A DNA stretch of 64,000 nt from Physcomitrium patens (taxonomy: Eukaryota > Streptophyta > Bryopsida > Funariales > Funariaceae). Location: NCBI RefSeq assembly GCF_000002425.4, contig NC_037267.1, forward strand, positions 10,941,461 to 11,005,460, read 5' to 3'. Shown piece by piece: positions 20,134 through 31,490 of this stretch. The notes under the pieces were generated by a model. The model searched no databases. It was not told the origin of the DNA and was given only the letters and a program-made list of their open reading frames with translations. The stretch's first letter is position 1, and each line of letters begins with the position of its first letter. The position numbers were made by a program, and so were the translations under genes.

Positions 20134-22345
20134 ATTAGACTTCACGTATCTTCTAAATAATAAAAATATTCTTAAAATAAATCCATAATTATAAGAAGCT
20201 CTTTATTATAGATCTCATAGTTAATCTTAACTGCTAAAAATTTTGTAGAATGAAAAGCTATAGGATAGAACTTATCATCTACTTCTATTTGTAACAAAAC
20301 ATCACTTATAATAAAATTTGATGCATTTGTTTCTATGAAGAATGCCTTAAAAAAATCAATGTAATTTTAACTTGGAGCAAAAATAAATGTTATCTTTAAA
20401 GCTTCAAAAGATGCTTCAAATTCTTTATATGACTTAAATTTATCTTTATATATCAAACATATAAGAATCTTCCAATCTATGATAGTCAAGACCTTCTTCA
20501 CATCCCTCATTAAATTATTGTTGGAAATGATGTATCCAAAGTAGTTAATTTGAAATACATACTTTTAATCTTAGTATATAATCTTATATTTCTAAGTTTT
20601 TATAACACACAACAAACATGAAATTCATCTTCTTTTGTATTTTTAAAATAGATTAAAATATCAACTAAATAGCAAACAATAAAATCATTAAAAAATTCAC
20701 AAAAAATATCATTCATAAGATGTTGAAAAACAACTTGTACATTTGTGAGTCCAAAAAGCATGATATTATATTCAAAATGTCTATACTTAATTCAAAAAGT
20801 AGTCTTCTATTTATTTCTTTCTTTAATGCAAATCAGATTGTATGCTCTTTGAAGATTTATTTTTATATGGATCTTTTTTTTATTGAGTTGATCAAGAAGT
20901 CTTAAAATCAAAGATAAAAAATACCTATTCTTAATGGTGATCTTGATATTAAGTCTTCAATAGTCTATGCACATTAATAGAAATTCATTTTTTTTTCTAC
21001 AAATAAAATAGGAATTCTTGCTAGAGATTTTAAATAGCATATGAAATTCTTAGCCAAGCTCTCATCAATGTACTTCTTAAGTATAGCCAAATCATTTTGC
21101 AATAAGTTATAGATTAATCTGAATGGTAGTTGAGTTCTTTCTTATAGATCAATTGAACAATTACAAGGTCAATGCTCTAAAAGAATATCTATATTCTTTT
21201 ATTCAAAAATATCTTAGAAATCTTGATATTGGTTAGAAATATCACTTGACATCTTTTTACTATGAAAAATAGGCATGGCATATATAGCAAAAGATGAGCC
21301 TCTTTCTATTGCATGCATAAAAGCTCTTTTACCTAACAATAAATATTTAAATATACTAAACTTATATAATTCTATTTGATTAATGGAATTTTTGTTTAAA
21401 CTATTAAAAAAAGTAAGATTAAAAAAAATCCAATCTATTTGAAGGTTTTATTTTTTTAAGCAAGTTTCTAAAATAACCAAATTGGAAGCAAATTTTATCA
21501 CATTAAATATTATTATGTTATTATGATCTATAATTGCTACATTTAAAAGAATAATTTGATAAATAATATCTATAAAAAAAATAAATAACCATCTATGATT
21601 TCTATGCATATGGATTTAATTTTTTTGATCAAATCAATAATAAATCTTTGAGGTTATTCCTCAATTTATAATAAAATTGATTGATAAAAGCTTTGTCATT
21701 TTAGTCTACATTATAAATAAGATTTTACAATTCAACAACATATATGGTAGTTGACTATGTTTTTTATTGTAAAGATAAGAGCTTAGACTTTATTAATCTT
21801 TCTTGATAACTTTCTTTGAATAAAGCCGTAAATACTTCTAAGAATAAATTCAAATCATAAAAGAGTCATGAATCATTTTTTATTTAAGCTGCAAACTAAG
21901 AAAGAACACTTTTAGATAGAAGTGCATCAATGAATCCAACTTGAGCAATTCTAATAGGATATTGGAAGGAATGCAATTTTAGATAGAACTTGACTTATTG
22001 TAGAAATCTTCAAAATTTTGATTTTGTTCCATTAGGCTTCTTGTACATACTAATCCTTGTCCCCATAGTACTTATGGATGTAAAACTTCTTAAACTTGAT
22101 TCTAAGGTTAATTTATTTGCTTCTTTCAAGTGCACAACTTCTTAACATAGACTTTGAACTTCTTCCATAAGCGTAGAATTAGTATTTTTATAGTTGAGAT
22201 TGATAATGTATAAAATTTCTATCCTAAGAATGTTGAGAAGTTTGTGAAGATTTACAATAATTGCAAATCTATTCTTACTTTCATCAAGAATAGCATCCAT
22301 AATTTTTTCTTTCATTTCAAATAATTTAATAAATCCACAAGTCAA
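18018..22345 (-). pseudogene. gag-pol relics of element C
   Basis: Minus-strand relics. Gag starts near 22345 (DESKNRFAIIVNLHKLLNILR; the same stretch occurs in D near 29670). RT lies near 21100-20450 with the YXDD position reading YLVD around 20660. Integrase is the 110-codon piece 19470-19138 with SMDFITNLL, the HPQTDGQ-like IFYLQIDEQ and MNEVLE. The chromodomain and small-ORF region follow at about 18830-18018 and continue at 5970. Stops throughout. A run of 18 T at about 19919-19936 and an (AT)n tract at 20100-20129 interrupt it. Confidence 0.7.
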
Positions 22346-22548
22346 ATTAGAGGAGGATAATCCAACACCTCTAATATCAAATAAAGTTTTTTATAAATAG
22401 GGATAATTTACTCTCTTTAAGAAAAAAATGAAAGTTAAAAAAAATAAATAATTTATTTAAAAATAGATAATCTATAAATTTTAAAATACTATAATAGAAT
22501 TGAAGTAATTCATTCATTTTTAAAACAAGAGAAGGATAATGAATTAGT

Positions 22549-22559
22549 ATTCTTATCAA
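22549..22559 (-). other. Primer binding site of element C
   Basis: On the minus strand TTGATAAGAAT, 2 nt after the LTR. It pairs with the R start of its 3' LTR (ATTCTTGTCAA, complement of 5432-5442) at 10 of 11 positions, the exception again a transition. Confidence 0.6.
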
Positions 22560-22561
22560 AA

Positions 22562-23067
22562 TGTCAAGGACATAAATCCAAAAAAAATAAAATCTCAATA
22601 TATTATTGTATCACTCAAAATGACTAAAAAATCACTCAAAGATGGTAATATATTGAACTAGAAGTTTAAAAAATCTTGAAACAAGATCAAAGACTAGAAA
22701 GGTATTGACAAGAGTAAAGAAGGTTTTACTTTTTTTTCTATATATATTCTCTAACTAAAAGGTATATAATAATATTCTATAGAATTTCCAATACATATTG
22801 ACTCTAATAGACTTATGACTTAATTTGCAAGGCAATCTATCTATATGTGTGCCACATAGCTAGCTTGTTCCATAAGCTACTAACACATGTGTTACATGGC
22901 TAACTTGTTAATCAAATTTTTAACCTATCAATTAACTATAAATACATATAAAATCAAAGCAGTATCTATAAAGCTTTTAAGAAGTTTTTTTAAAAAATGT
23001 TATGAAATTAATCTACTTTTATCTACTTCTACTTAATCATATAGATAATTATTGGAATAAATATATA
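22562..23067 (-). repeat. 5' LTR of element C
   Basis: On the plus strand it begins TGTCAAGGACATAAAT and aligns through to AAATATATA near 23067. The R-start motif is at 22705-22715. Confidence 0.7.
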
Positions 23068-23325
23068 TTTGTAATATATTGCCACTACCATCAAATTTTT
23101 AAAAAAAGATTAAAAAGGCTCTATGCAACTTAATTTAAAAGATCCAAGAAAAATAGGTCATGAATTTAAAGATGAATTGACATTATATGGTTTGAAAGTT
23201 ACACTTACAAATAATAAGTCAATTAATAACTTCTATAGAAAAAATCTTCTTAATATGATTTATTTTATTTTTATTTGTTATCTTATTTTAATATATTGTT
23301 TCTATTGTTCAAACTGTTCTTGACA
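23068..23325 (+). pseudogene. Gypsy pol fragment of element H, 3' side of C insertion
   Basis: Resumes the H frame cut at 5266. The open piece from 23123 contains NLKDPRKIGHEFKDE, typical of the region ahead of the RT fingers in gypsy elements. It runs into insert F' at about 23325 with no RT motifs left. Confidence 0.5.
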
Positions 23326-25230
23326 GAGAAAGAGTAGATCAAAGAAGCTGATTAATAAGAATGTGAAATTGATCCAATCCAACAACTCATGGCAACCCTC
23401 AAAGTACCTAAGTCTTCAGTTGATAACCGCTCTAAGTACGAGCTCCTTCAATTCAAGAACCTCAGAGTCAGCATGATGAGCATATCAAATTATGCACCAC
23501 CGGCTGGTCTAGAGCACAATGACGTGATCAGTTTATTGATGCGTATCATAGTAGATTAATCCTCATTCTGACCTGTCGCTACTTTGTTGCCAACTGCACC
23601 GCCACCAGTACAATAAAAAAGAACAAAAAAAATACTGTAGTCAAATGAACGTCAGTGACACGAGCTGCCAACAACCAAAAAATAACATGAGGGTGACACA
23701 GCCAGCAAATTACCAAGATCTAGACTAGAACTACACAGCTAGTCCTCTATGCTCTGCTCCAACACTGCCACCGACGGGGCAGAGAACAAACAAAAACTCA
23801 ATCTAGCTACAATCCAGCAATGCACTAAGTCAACCCAGATACAACATCGTCGACCAACTCAACTGCCAAATTGCAACACTCCACCAGTGTCCGCCGCAAT
23901 TATTTATTCCACAAAGCCTAACAATGACCCGAACAGGAGTCCAACTCAACGACACCGCCTTAGGAAGAGACTAATCAAAAGCAACGCTAAAAAAACAAAA
24001 CCGACCACAATAAGGGCAGTGTAAGTACTTGCTGCCGCAACCAGTTGCAACTCCAATGAGCAATCGAGATTGCCACCACCTGAACATAGCACTGTACAAA
24101 AACACCCACCTGGACCAAAAATCGGCCACTGAGGGAGATCGATGCCAGGCAAGAACAACGCACACAGCAAGTGACCTCGAGGAAGAAGTATGTGCCACCC
24201 AGTAATGCCATAGGAAGAAAAAAGCCACGGTTTTAACACGGATCACGCCTTGATTCCATTAGGCAAACTCTCCAACAGCTCCAAAATTCTGCCGCCAATC
24301 AGAATGGACAACGACATCCTCTCATTAGCACTGCTGCCACTGCTCTTTAAGGGATGGAACACCGACCAGCATGAAACTTGAAGTCACTCTCCACCGTAGC
24401 CACACACATACAGAAGAAACAACCCCGAAAGAATTCCGGAGCTGTCGGAGCTTGGACAGTGCACCGAAAAAAAACCAACATGAGTGAGAGAAAGGACTCC
24501 GAGCGGCTGGACACCTATCAACGAGGAGGCTGCCGCCATCCAGGAGCAGCCTCTCGTCTCTTCGATCACCTTTCATTTCTTTATAAATTTTTTTTTTTTA
24601 TTATTTTTCCTACTCCTTTTTCTGTTTTTTTTCTTTTAAGCTGCTTTCTTTCTCTTCTCCTCTTTCTTGTTCTTCTTTCTTCTTTCTTTCTTCTCTTCTC
24701 TCTTTTTTTCTTGTCTCTTGTTTCTTTTTCTTCTTTCTCTTTTTTCCTTCTTCTCTACTTCTTTCTATTCTTTCTTTCTTCTTTCTACTCTTTTGCTACT
24801 CCTTGAATTATATATATATATATATATATGATTATTTATTTATTTTATGTTTTCTAATTTATTTTTTTCTTTCTATTTAATTGTGTAAAACTACCAAGAT
24901 GATTTTTTTTCTTTTTTCTTTTTGGGTTTTTTTGAATCAAAGATCTCATTTAATTCTAGCTCAATCAAATATTTAATGAAAATAAGACTACTACAAAAAA
25001 TCTTAATTTTTTATTGGCTAATTTAAAGAAAAGATTTATAATTTAAAATCCTATCTTCAAGGTAACCCTATAAGAGATCCATTCTTGCAACCAACATTTT
25101 ATTTTATTTTTATATTTTTTTTCTATTTATCTCAAAATTCTTCTATTAATTCACTAAAATAGTGCCTTAAAGCATCTTGAATATATTTTTAGTGCTAAAA
25201 TATACTAGACAGTCAATTTTGTGACTTACA
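23326..25230 (+). repeat. GC-rich insert F' (inverted relative of F)
   Basis: Boundaries approximate. The interior (23360-24580) is much richer in G+C than its surroundings, followed by a pyrimidine tract (24560-24800), an (AT)n run (24808-24829) and an end region with AATTCACTAAAATAGTG and GCATCTTGAA. The last three parts recur in reverse order and orientation at 37605-37950. Short frames occur in the interior (for example ATG 23388 to 23555, 55 codons), none recognisable. Probably a non-autonomous element; class unknown. Confidence 0.5.
24808..24829. repeat. (AT)n microsatellite
   Basis: Simple TA repeat behind the pyrimidine tract of F'; F has the same arrangement at about 37705-37737. 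Confidence 0.9.
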
Positions 25231-25600
25231 AACTTGATAGTATAAAATTGAAGATATCTATAGCAAAAGTAAATTAAAGTATTTAAAGAAAGAGGTGAAA
25301 ATATTTTTTTAATGAAAAACAAAATCTATTACAATAGATTGAAATAGGAGTAGGAAAGAAAGTTAAAGATGAAGAATTTGACTAAGATGAAGAACATTCT
25401 ATATCAATATGATAAAAAAAAACTTAATGCATGGCGAAGGATATATAGGTTCAAGAGAGGTGGATGTTGTGATGTAACATGGCTAATAGTAAAAGAGTGA
25501 AGAAAATATTATATTATAGAAGATCTTATTTCAAAATATAATAGAAATTTATCTTTAAAATATAAATAATAGTCAAAAGATAATAAAACTATAACTATAA
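25231..25600. other. Unassigned AT-rich stretch
   Basis: Between F' and H2. Nothing recognised; may be remaining H sequence. Confidence 0.4.
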
Positions 25601-26279
25601 ATGCTGCTTTTTTACAAAATGGACTTCTATTTACTTTGTAGAGCTAGATTTATGCATTAAACAAGATAAATTAGACAAAGTGGACTTCTATTTACTTTAT
25701 AGATTAAACAAATAAAGGATTTAGGCATATATACAAAGAAGTCAAGAGTCTATTTGAGCAAAGTATACTTCAAAAAAATAAGATTTGATACTTAGAAAGG
25801 GCCAAATTCCAACTAAGATTGAAATCAAATTCCAAGGCACAAAATTGCACACCTATAATAATTCCAAGGTTTTTTTGCAAATCAAAGGATGGAATTTGGC
25901 AGAAGACTCCATAGAATTTCTTTGAGCATGTAATTTGAGCAATTTCAATTTGTAATGATTTCATAAGACCTTTGTAAAGTTAAGGTTATTCTTAATGAAT
26001 CTAGTTTTATGAAATAAAAAAAAGAATTTATATTTAAAAGAATTTTATAAATTTGATAATAGATCTAGAAGTGGTAATTTATAGATTTACAAATATAGTT
26101 ATTTTTATTATATGTTCTAAATATCAGTATAATCAAATAATTAGATTGAACATTATTGAAATTAAAGTAGGCTATAGTCTTAAAGATGGCATTTTGAAAG
26201 TCAGTGAGGATTCTAAGATCTTTAGCAATCTACTAGTTGGATTGAGATAAAAACTTATATATGTGGATAGTAAACTTGA

Positions 26280-26328
<49 letters not shown>

Positions 26329-27060
26329 AATTTTAAGAGGTGTTTGATAGTAGAATCAAGAGATTTTGTCTTAGAAAGATTAGCATCAAGATTAAAAAAG
26401 TAGGGCAATCAACATCCAAGTGGATTTTAGAATTTATCTTCTATTTGGTAAGTCTGATTTTTTTAAAAATGTTTGTACTTATTTCCAACTTAGTTTTTGA
26501 GAGATGTTTAAAATTTGAGTTGAAATCAATAGTTTGATTGTTAATTATAGAAGTTTTAATTTTCTATAGGATTTGATAAGAATCTATTTAAGATGTAGAG
26601 TTGGTTTAGGATGTAGGATTTTATTAGGATTTTTTTAGTATTTGATTAAAATTTATTTAGGATTTAATTAATATTTTTTAAAATTTTAAATAAGACTTAT
26701 CTAAAATTTGTTTAAAACTTGTCTAAGGTTTGTTTAGGATTTTTTAAGATTTATTTATGATTTTTATAGGATTTGATTAGGATTTTTAAAAAAATTGATT
26801 AGAATTTAATTAATATTTAATTATTATTTTTAAAGATTTTATTAATATTTAATTAGGATTTTTTTAGGATTTTTTCTATATTTTTTAATAATTTATTTGA
26901 AATTTTAATTAGACTTGATTAATATTTTATTATCTTTATTAAGCTTTAATTAAAATTTATATATGATTCTATTAGAGTTATTAGGACTTGTTGTAATTTT
27001 CTTCTATCTTCTATAGCTAGGTACTTGGTGCATTTTCAAGCAAGCCTTTACATAATATGA
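25600..27060 (+). repeat. Long direct repeat H2 (possible 3' LTR of element H)
   Basis: Direct copy of 1300-2810 with the same block order and the same right end (AGCTTTAATTAAAATTTATA, then GTACTTGGTGCATTTTCAA). Includes an (AT)n/(GT)n tract at about 26286-26329. With H1 it frames the pol fragments of H. Confidence 0.45.
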
Positions 27061-27660
27061 CAATGTTTGGTTTTAGAACTGGCATTATTATATTATATAG
27101 TGCAACTCGAGTACAATATCAGGGTACTAAGTAGCACTTTATAATAAATTGATAGCAAAAAGAATGAGACAACAACATCAATTGTCTAGCATCATTGAAC
27201 CATAATCATTGAGGAAGCAAAACAAATGCAATTATAACTTGTCCCATGTCATAATTACAATTAGTGTCACAAAAATTTTGAATGAAAAGTACCATATTCT
27301 TGGCATTCTATCAAGACAATGATACAAAAATCAGAACAACGTATTGCTTCTACTTTGATAGAATGTAATTCATTCCTAGTTAGCTTCAATGCACCTACCT
27401 CAACACCACTAAATAGAAAATCAAGAACCTCTAAAGATAAGAATCAACCATGAAGTACTTTCATTGTTTGCTCAAAAGTGCAAAACAAAGAAGAATGACA
27501 AAAACGGCCAAAATTGTTGGATTGCAATCAGAAGAGAGAGGAAAAAAAAACAAAACAAAAAAAAACCACAAAAAATCAGGCACAAATATAGAAAGCAATT
27601 AAAACTTTGTGAAATCATGTAATATTTTTTTAAGATTAAAAACTATTTTTTTATTAATTT
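27060..27660. other. Unassigned stretch
   Basis: More balanced composition up to 27560, with an A-rich run at 27541-27580. No gene recognised on either strand; could be host sequence displaced by the insertions. Confidence 0.35.
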
Positions 27661-28278
27661 TAAAGAATTTTTCAACCATTATATATACAAAAACATCTAT
27701 AATCTTTTATTTTTATGGATTTTATCATAGAGCTTTTCAATTTAGTTTCAAATAACTCTATATTTGTGATAGTAGATTATTTTACTAAGATGGCACATTT
27801 TTAATCATATGCAAAATCTATCACAAGCAAAGAAAAAAGCTTTTTTTGATAATATCTATTTAAAAAAAATGAAGATCCAAGCAATTATTTGCTATAAAAG
27901 AAACAAGGTGCAATAAAAAAATATATTTTATTTTCTATCTTTATTTTTAATTTATATGTATTTATGGCACTAAAAAAATGGAGAATTGATAATTAGTATA
28001 TTCAACTTAGGGGCTATTGTTTGCTAAATTATTAAACAAAAAATAGAGATTGTTTCAACCTTTAAGATAATATAATTTTTTAAATCAATATGTTATTTCT
28101 TGAATAGATAGTAAAATATAACATATTTGATATGATAATTTTAGAAGAGAATTTTGATATTAGTTGATATTACTAGAAGAAAGAGCAATCTTTGATAATG
28201 TTTTAAATCTTTTATTTGAAAAAAATTATGAATGCTTTAACAATGATCAAATATTAAGGTGGTCTTTTGCCTTAATAT
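27660..28278 (+). pseudogene. 5'-truncated chromovirus I: integrase and 3' small ORF
   Basis: Begins inside integrase: MDFIIELF, then SIFVIVDYFTKMAHF, matching SIFVVVDRLTKMAHF of A. The following part is decayed and shortened. Near 28170-28275 the small-ORF region is readable (LLFEKNYECFNNDQILRWSFAL). It is cut by element D at 28279 and continues at 45793-45827 and 46382-46495, ending in its own 3' LTR (46496-47033). Confidence 0.65.
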
Positions 28279-28373
28279 TGTCATAGATATACATATTTAT
28301 TTAAATAAAAAGTGTTAGGTAGATGATAAATGAAAGTAAATTTGATGTTATCTTATGGCAAAGCTTCTTAGAG

Positions 28374-28948
28374 TAGAATAGGACCAACCAATCTCAAGTA
28401 TCCAAGGCCTTTCTAATCAACAATAATATAAAACTTCATCACAAGATAAGGCAAACTGGACCAAGATAAAATTAAACAAAATTAAATAGAATGAGACATA
28501 GAAAATAAAATTTAAGCAACCAAAAATAAAATAAAATAGAACTAAAGAAAAAAAATAAAAAGATACAAAACCAAATTTTACTAAGAGAAAGGGTTTGAAG
28601 CCATACTTGACCAAATGCCTCAAAAGGCCCTGACTAGTCCTATTTATACTTTGTTCTACTACCCTAAACTTTCTAGAATGTTCCTAGATAATGGACCTCA
28701 CTTAGAAAACTTTCTTAAACTCCTTCTAGAATATTCTATAATGGGCCCTATCTAAATAATCTCCCTAAGTTTTTTTCTAGAAGGTTCTAAAATAGGCTCC
28801 ACCTAAATAACCGCCCTAAATTCTTTCTAAAATGTTCTACGATAGATCCTACTTAGTCTATTAATCTAATTCTAATTCTAGAAACTTCTATGGTTCTAAC
28901 TATCTATTCCTATATATTAATAATACAAATATCTTATCTATATTCTAT
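28374..28948 (-). mobile_element. Insert J: LTR-like sequence with HSEs and TATA box
   Basis: Foreign to the D LTR it interrupts; ends approximate. Read on the minus strand, a cluster of heat-shock elements (28671-28683, 28724-28736, 28775-28787, each three perfect units) precedes a canonical TATAAATA (28641-28648). The layout resembles U3 of element A, so a solo LTR of a related family is likely. No TG...CA ends or target duplication found. Confidence 0.5.
28671..28787 (-). promoter_or_regulatory. Heat-shock element cluster in J
   Basis: Plus-strand TTCTAGAATGTTC (28671-28683), TTCTAGAATATTC (28724-28736) and TTCTAGAAGGTTC (28775-28787): three-unit TTC-GAA-TTC sites with exact 2-nt gaps, 23 to 139 bp upstream of the minus-strand TATA box. 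Confidence 0.65.
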
Positions 28949-29205
28949 TACATAGAGACTTTATAGACAAGTATTTGTCTTTACATATGTTTATACTTGA
29001 TTGATAGGTTAGAAATATAGTCAATAAGTTAGCCATGTATTACAAATATAGATAGCTTGTAATTTAAGTTAATAATATAGTATGTATATAGAAAAGTTGC
29101 CTTATAAGGTAAGACTTGTAACTTGTAAATTAGACACATTTTGGAAGTCTTATATGATATTGTCACATAGCTCTTATAAATACTTGTCTATAAAGTCTCT
29201 ATGTA
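28949..29205. repeat. 28-bp perfect inverted repeat inside the D LTR
   Basis: 28949-28976 is the exact reverse complement of 29178-29205. Other LTRs of the family lack the second copy, having AGTTAGATAG-like sequence there instead. It looks like a templated copy made during break repair. Confidence 0.75.
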
Positions 29206-29412
29206 TATATAGATACAAGAATAAAGCCTTATTCACTCTTGTCAACACCATTCTAGGTTTTAGTCTTCTTTCAAGTCTTTTTAGTTGTCTCATCTTTGCT
29301 AATAGCCATTTTAGTTTCAATATTGTATTAAATTTGAATAAATATCTATTCTTTTGAGTTACATAAGAGTGTATTGAATTTTTGGTTCTTTAAGATTGAT
29401 GTCCTTGATAAT

Positions 29413-29423
29413 TTGACAAAAGT
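29413..29423 (+). other. Primer binding site of element D
   Basis: TTGACAAAAGT, 2 nt after the LTR end, pairs with ACTCTTGTCAA (29235-29245) at 10 of 11 positions. Confidence 0.65.
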
Positions 29424-29812
29424 GCTAACTTATTGTTCTTGTCTTGTTTTTAAAAATGAGTAGACTATCTCACTTCTAATATTGTATTTTGAAGGTTGTG
29501 AATTATTTACCTTCAATTTAATATTTTAGTTTCTTAGTAGTGATTTTTTTCTTTAAGATAGTCAATTATCTTATTGTAGAAATTTTCATTTGATATTAGA
29601 GGTTATAGATTACTTTCTTTTAATTTGAATTGTTTATAAAAAAATATATATATAGATGCTACTTTTGGTGGAAGTAAGAATAGATTTGCAACCATTATAG
29701 ATCTTTATAAGCTTATCAACATTCTTAGGGTGGAAATATTACATATCTCTAATGTCAACCATGAAAAGAATATTCCAATACTTATAGAAAAGATCAATAA
29801 TGAAGTTCATAT
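29424..29812 (+). pseudogene. Leader and gag 5' end of element D
   Basis: The leader to about 29640 holds decayed hairpin units (TAATATTG, GAATTATTTACC, TTGATATTAGAGG). Gag then reads GSKNRFATIIDLYKLINILR, matching element C. It stops at EVH where copia element E inserts; IQSLHQKVVQLKET continues at 35084, the same order as EIHSLQQEIIRLREA in A. Confidence 0.65.
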
Positions 29813-30119
29813 TGAAGATCAACAAGATCTTATATAGTTGCCACTAAATAGAGTTAAACTATAATAAATTATTAATAGTCAAAAGATAGCAAAGATTTAA
29901 AAGAAGTTATTATAATAGCGATTAGGATTTTAGGTGGAAACTAAATTAAGAGGAATTTAGGATTTAGTTGGATGTAGGAAAGAAGGATGAATATGATTAT
30001 AGATGAAGACTCTAACTACAAGTAAAGAGTATTGGAAGTGAGAGATATCTTACTCCACACTTTTCTTGAGTGCAACGTTATTGATGTTAAGTATTATGGC
30101 TTCTAATTTCTTATTTCTA
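29813..30119 (+). repeat. 5' LTR of copia element E
   Basis: Matches 34773-35080 through TATAGTTGCCACTA, ATAATAAATT, GTAAAGAGT and TATTATGGCTTCTAA. Confidence 0.75.
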
Positions 30120-30714
30120 ATATGTTATGGACCAATTCATATTTTCTTGTGAATTTCTTTAAAGTTATATGAAGTCTTTGTTGTTGTGTAGAATAGATTA
30201 TATTATTGTTGCTGGTGTTAGGATTTTGAAACTCCTAACTTTTAGATTCAGATCTAGATCTAAATCTTTCTTTGCTCCTTCTTATTTTTAAGTACATCTT
30301 AGATTTAGGATTTGATTTACACCTAATAGTGATATTATAAAATATTAGTGTTATATTTTCTTACTGATTTAGAACTTTGGTGGACTAACTTTATAGAATT
30401 TCATGTATTTAAAGAGCTTAAAGTACTTAAAAGACCTCTTGTTGTGCCTAGATGTGATTTGTGAGTATAAAAGTGATACAAGAGTAGAAAATCTGGTTTG
30501 AGACATTTATATAGTTCATTGGACTTGTGAAAGATTCTAGAAGTTAAGTTGACAGTGTTTTGAAAGTGAAAATACTAGTTTATTCATAAAAAAGGCATAT
30601 TGAGATTGTAAGGCAACAATACCTTCTTGCTGATTTTGAGAGCTTTAGGACTATTTTTTTGATCTTTTTTGATACATCTCTCCTTTAAATATAGCTTCAA
30701 GTGAAGATGAAGGC
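30120..30714 (+). other. Untranslated leader of copia element E
   Basis: No gene seen between the 5' LTR and gag. No convincing complement to the initiator tRNA found next to the LTR. Confidence 0.4.
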
Positions 30715-31490
30715 TTGAGAGCAATTGAAAAGTTTAGAAGTAAAAATTTCTATCATTGGAAGGTCAAAATAGAATCTTTTTTTGCTTATTTGGACCTATG
30801 GAATATTGTAGATGAAAGTGAAGAGCCTCCAAGCATACATGGGAATATAAAGGAGAAAAAAGACAATAAATGTTGTGAAAAGAAGGTATTTGGATTGATT
30901 GCAATGAATGTTGATGAAGCCAACTTTTCCTCTATTATTTCTTGCAAAGAATTAGTGGAAGCAAGAAAGACTCTTTGTAACATCTATAAGAATAAGAACT
31001 TATACAAAATCATCTATACAAAGAAAAAGTTCTTCAAGTTTTAAGGTGGAAGAGGGTAAAGACCTCATAGCATACATCAACAAAGTAAAGGTATTTTTAA
31101 ACCAACTTGCAATTGTAGACAAGCCCTTAGAGGAGGAAGATGTTATCATGATTCTACTCATTAGATTTTAGAAATCCTACAACTACTTCATTGTAGATTT
31201 GGAATCCATCGAGATAAAAGAACTCACAATAGACTATGTCACAGTAAGACTTAGTCATGAAATAACTAAGAGGAAAGAAAAAAAGCTTCAAAATGAAGAT
31301 TTAATATTCTATTCACAACAAGGCAAGGATAACTATTCAAACCAACAAGGTAATATCAAAACTTACTTTATTTGTAGTAAATTAAGATATTTTATTCAAA
31401 ATTACTACAAAGATAGAAAGATAAAAAGGGAGAATACAAATAGTATATAAGATGAGTTTGGAAGATAAGATTATATATTTATAGCAAAAA
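30715..31490 (+). pseudogene. gag of copia element E
   Basis: Open 30715-31044: EKFRSKNFYHWKVKIESFFAY and LIAMNVDEANFSSI resemble copia gag proteins (an N-terminal F-x-G-x-N-Y/F-x-x-W motif, here KFRSKNFYHW). After a frame break at about 31040 it continues to a 31199-31450 piece ending in a zinc-knuckle-like FICSKLRYFIQNYYKD, where most cysteines are lost. Confidence 0.65.

Larger units (their letters stand above)
5267..23067 (-). mobile_element. Element C: old Ty3/gypsy chromovirus, minus strand
   Basis: An old LTR retrotransposon of about 5.75 kb once the nested B/A stack (5971-18017) is removed. The LTRs are 5267-5796 (3') and 22562-23067 (5'), related to those of B and D. Coding order on the minus strand is gag (near 22345), protease, reverse transcriptase (near 20640), integrase (19470-19138), then a 3' region split by B. 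Every frame is broken. The primer site is at 22549-22559, exactly 2 nt from the LTR. The target duplication is unclear: 5262-5266 reads CATTG and the right flank only resembles it. Confidence 0.75.
28279..29410 (+). repeat. 5' LTR of element D (split by J)
   Basis: Starts TGTCATAGATATACAT and ends CTTGATA. After removing J it matches 45289-45792. TATA box at 29204-29211 and R start ACTCTTGTCAA at 29235-29245, 31 bp apart. Confidence 0.7.

Noticed and set aside
24378-24806. 142-codon frame ending in a long F/L/S tail
   Set aside because: The tail is the translation of a pyrimidine tract; the start has no known domain.
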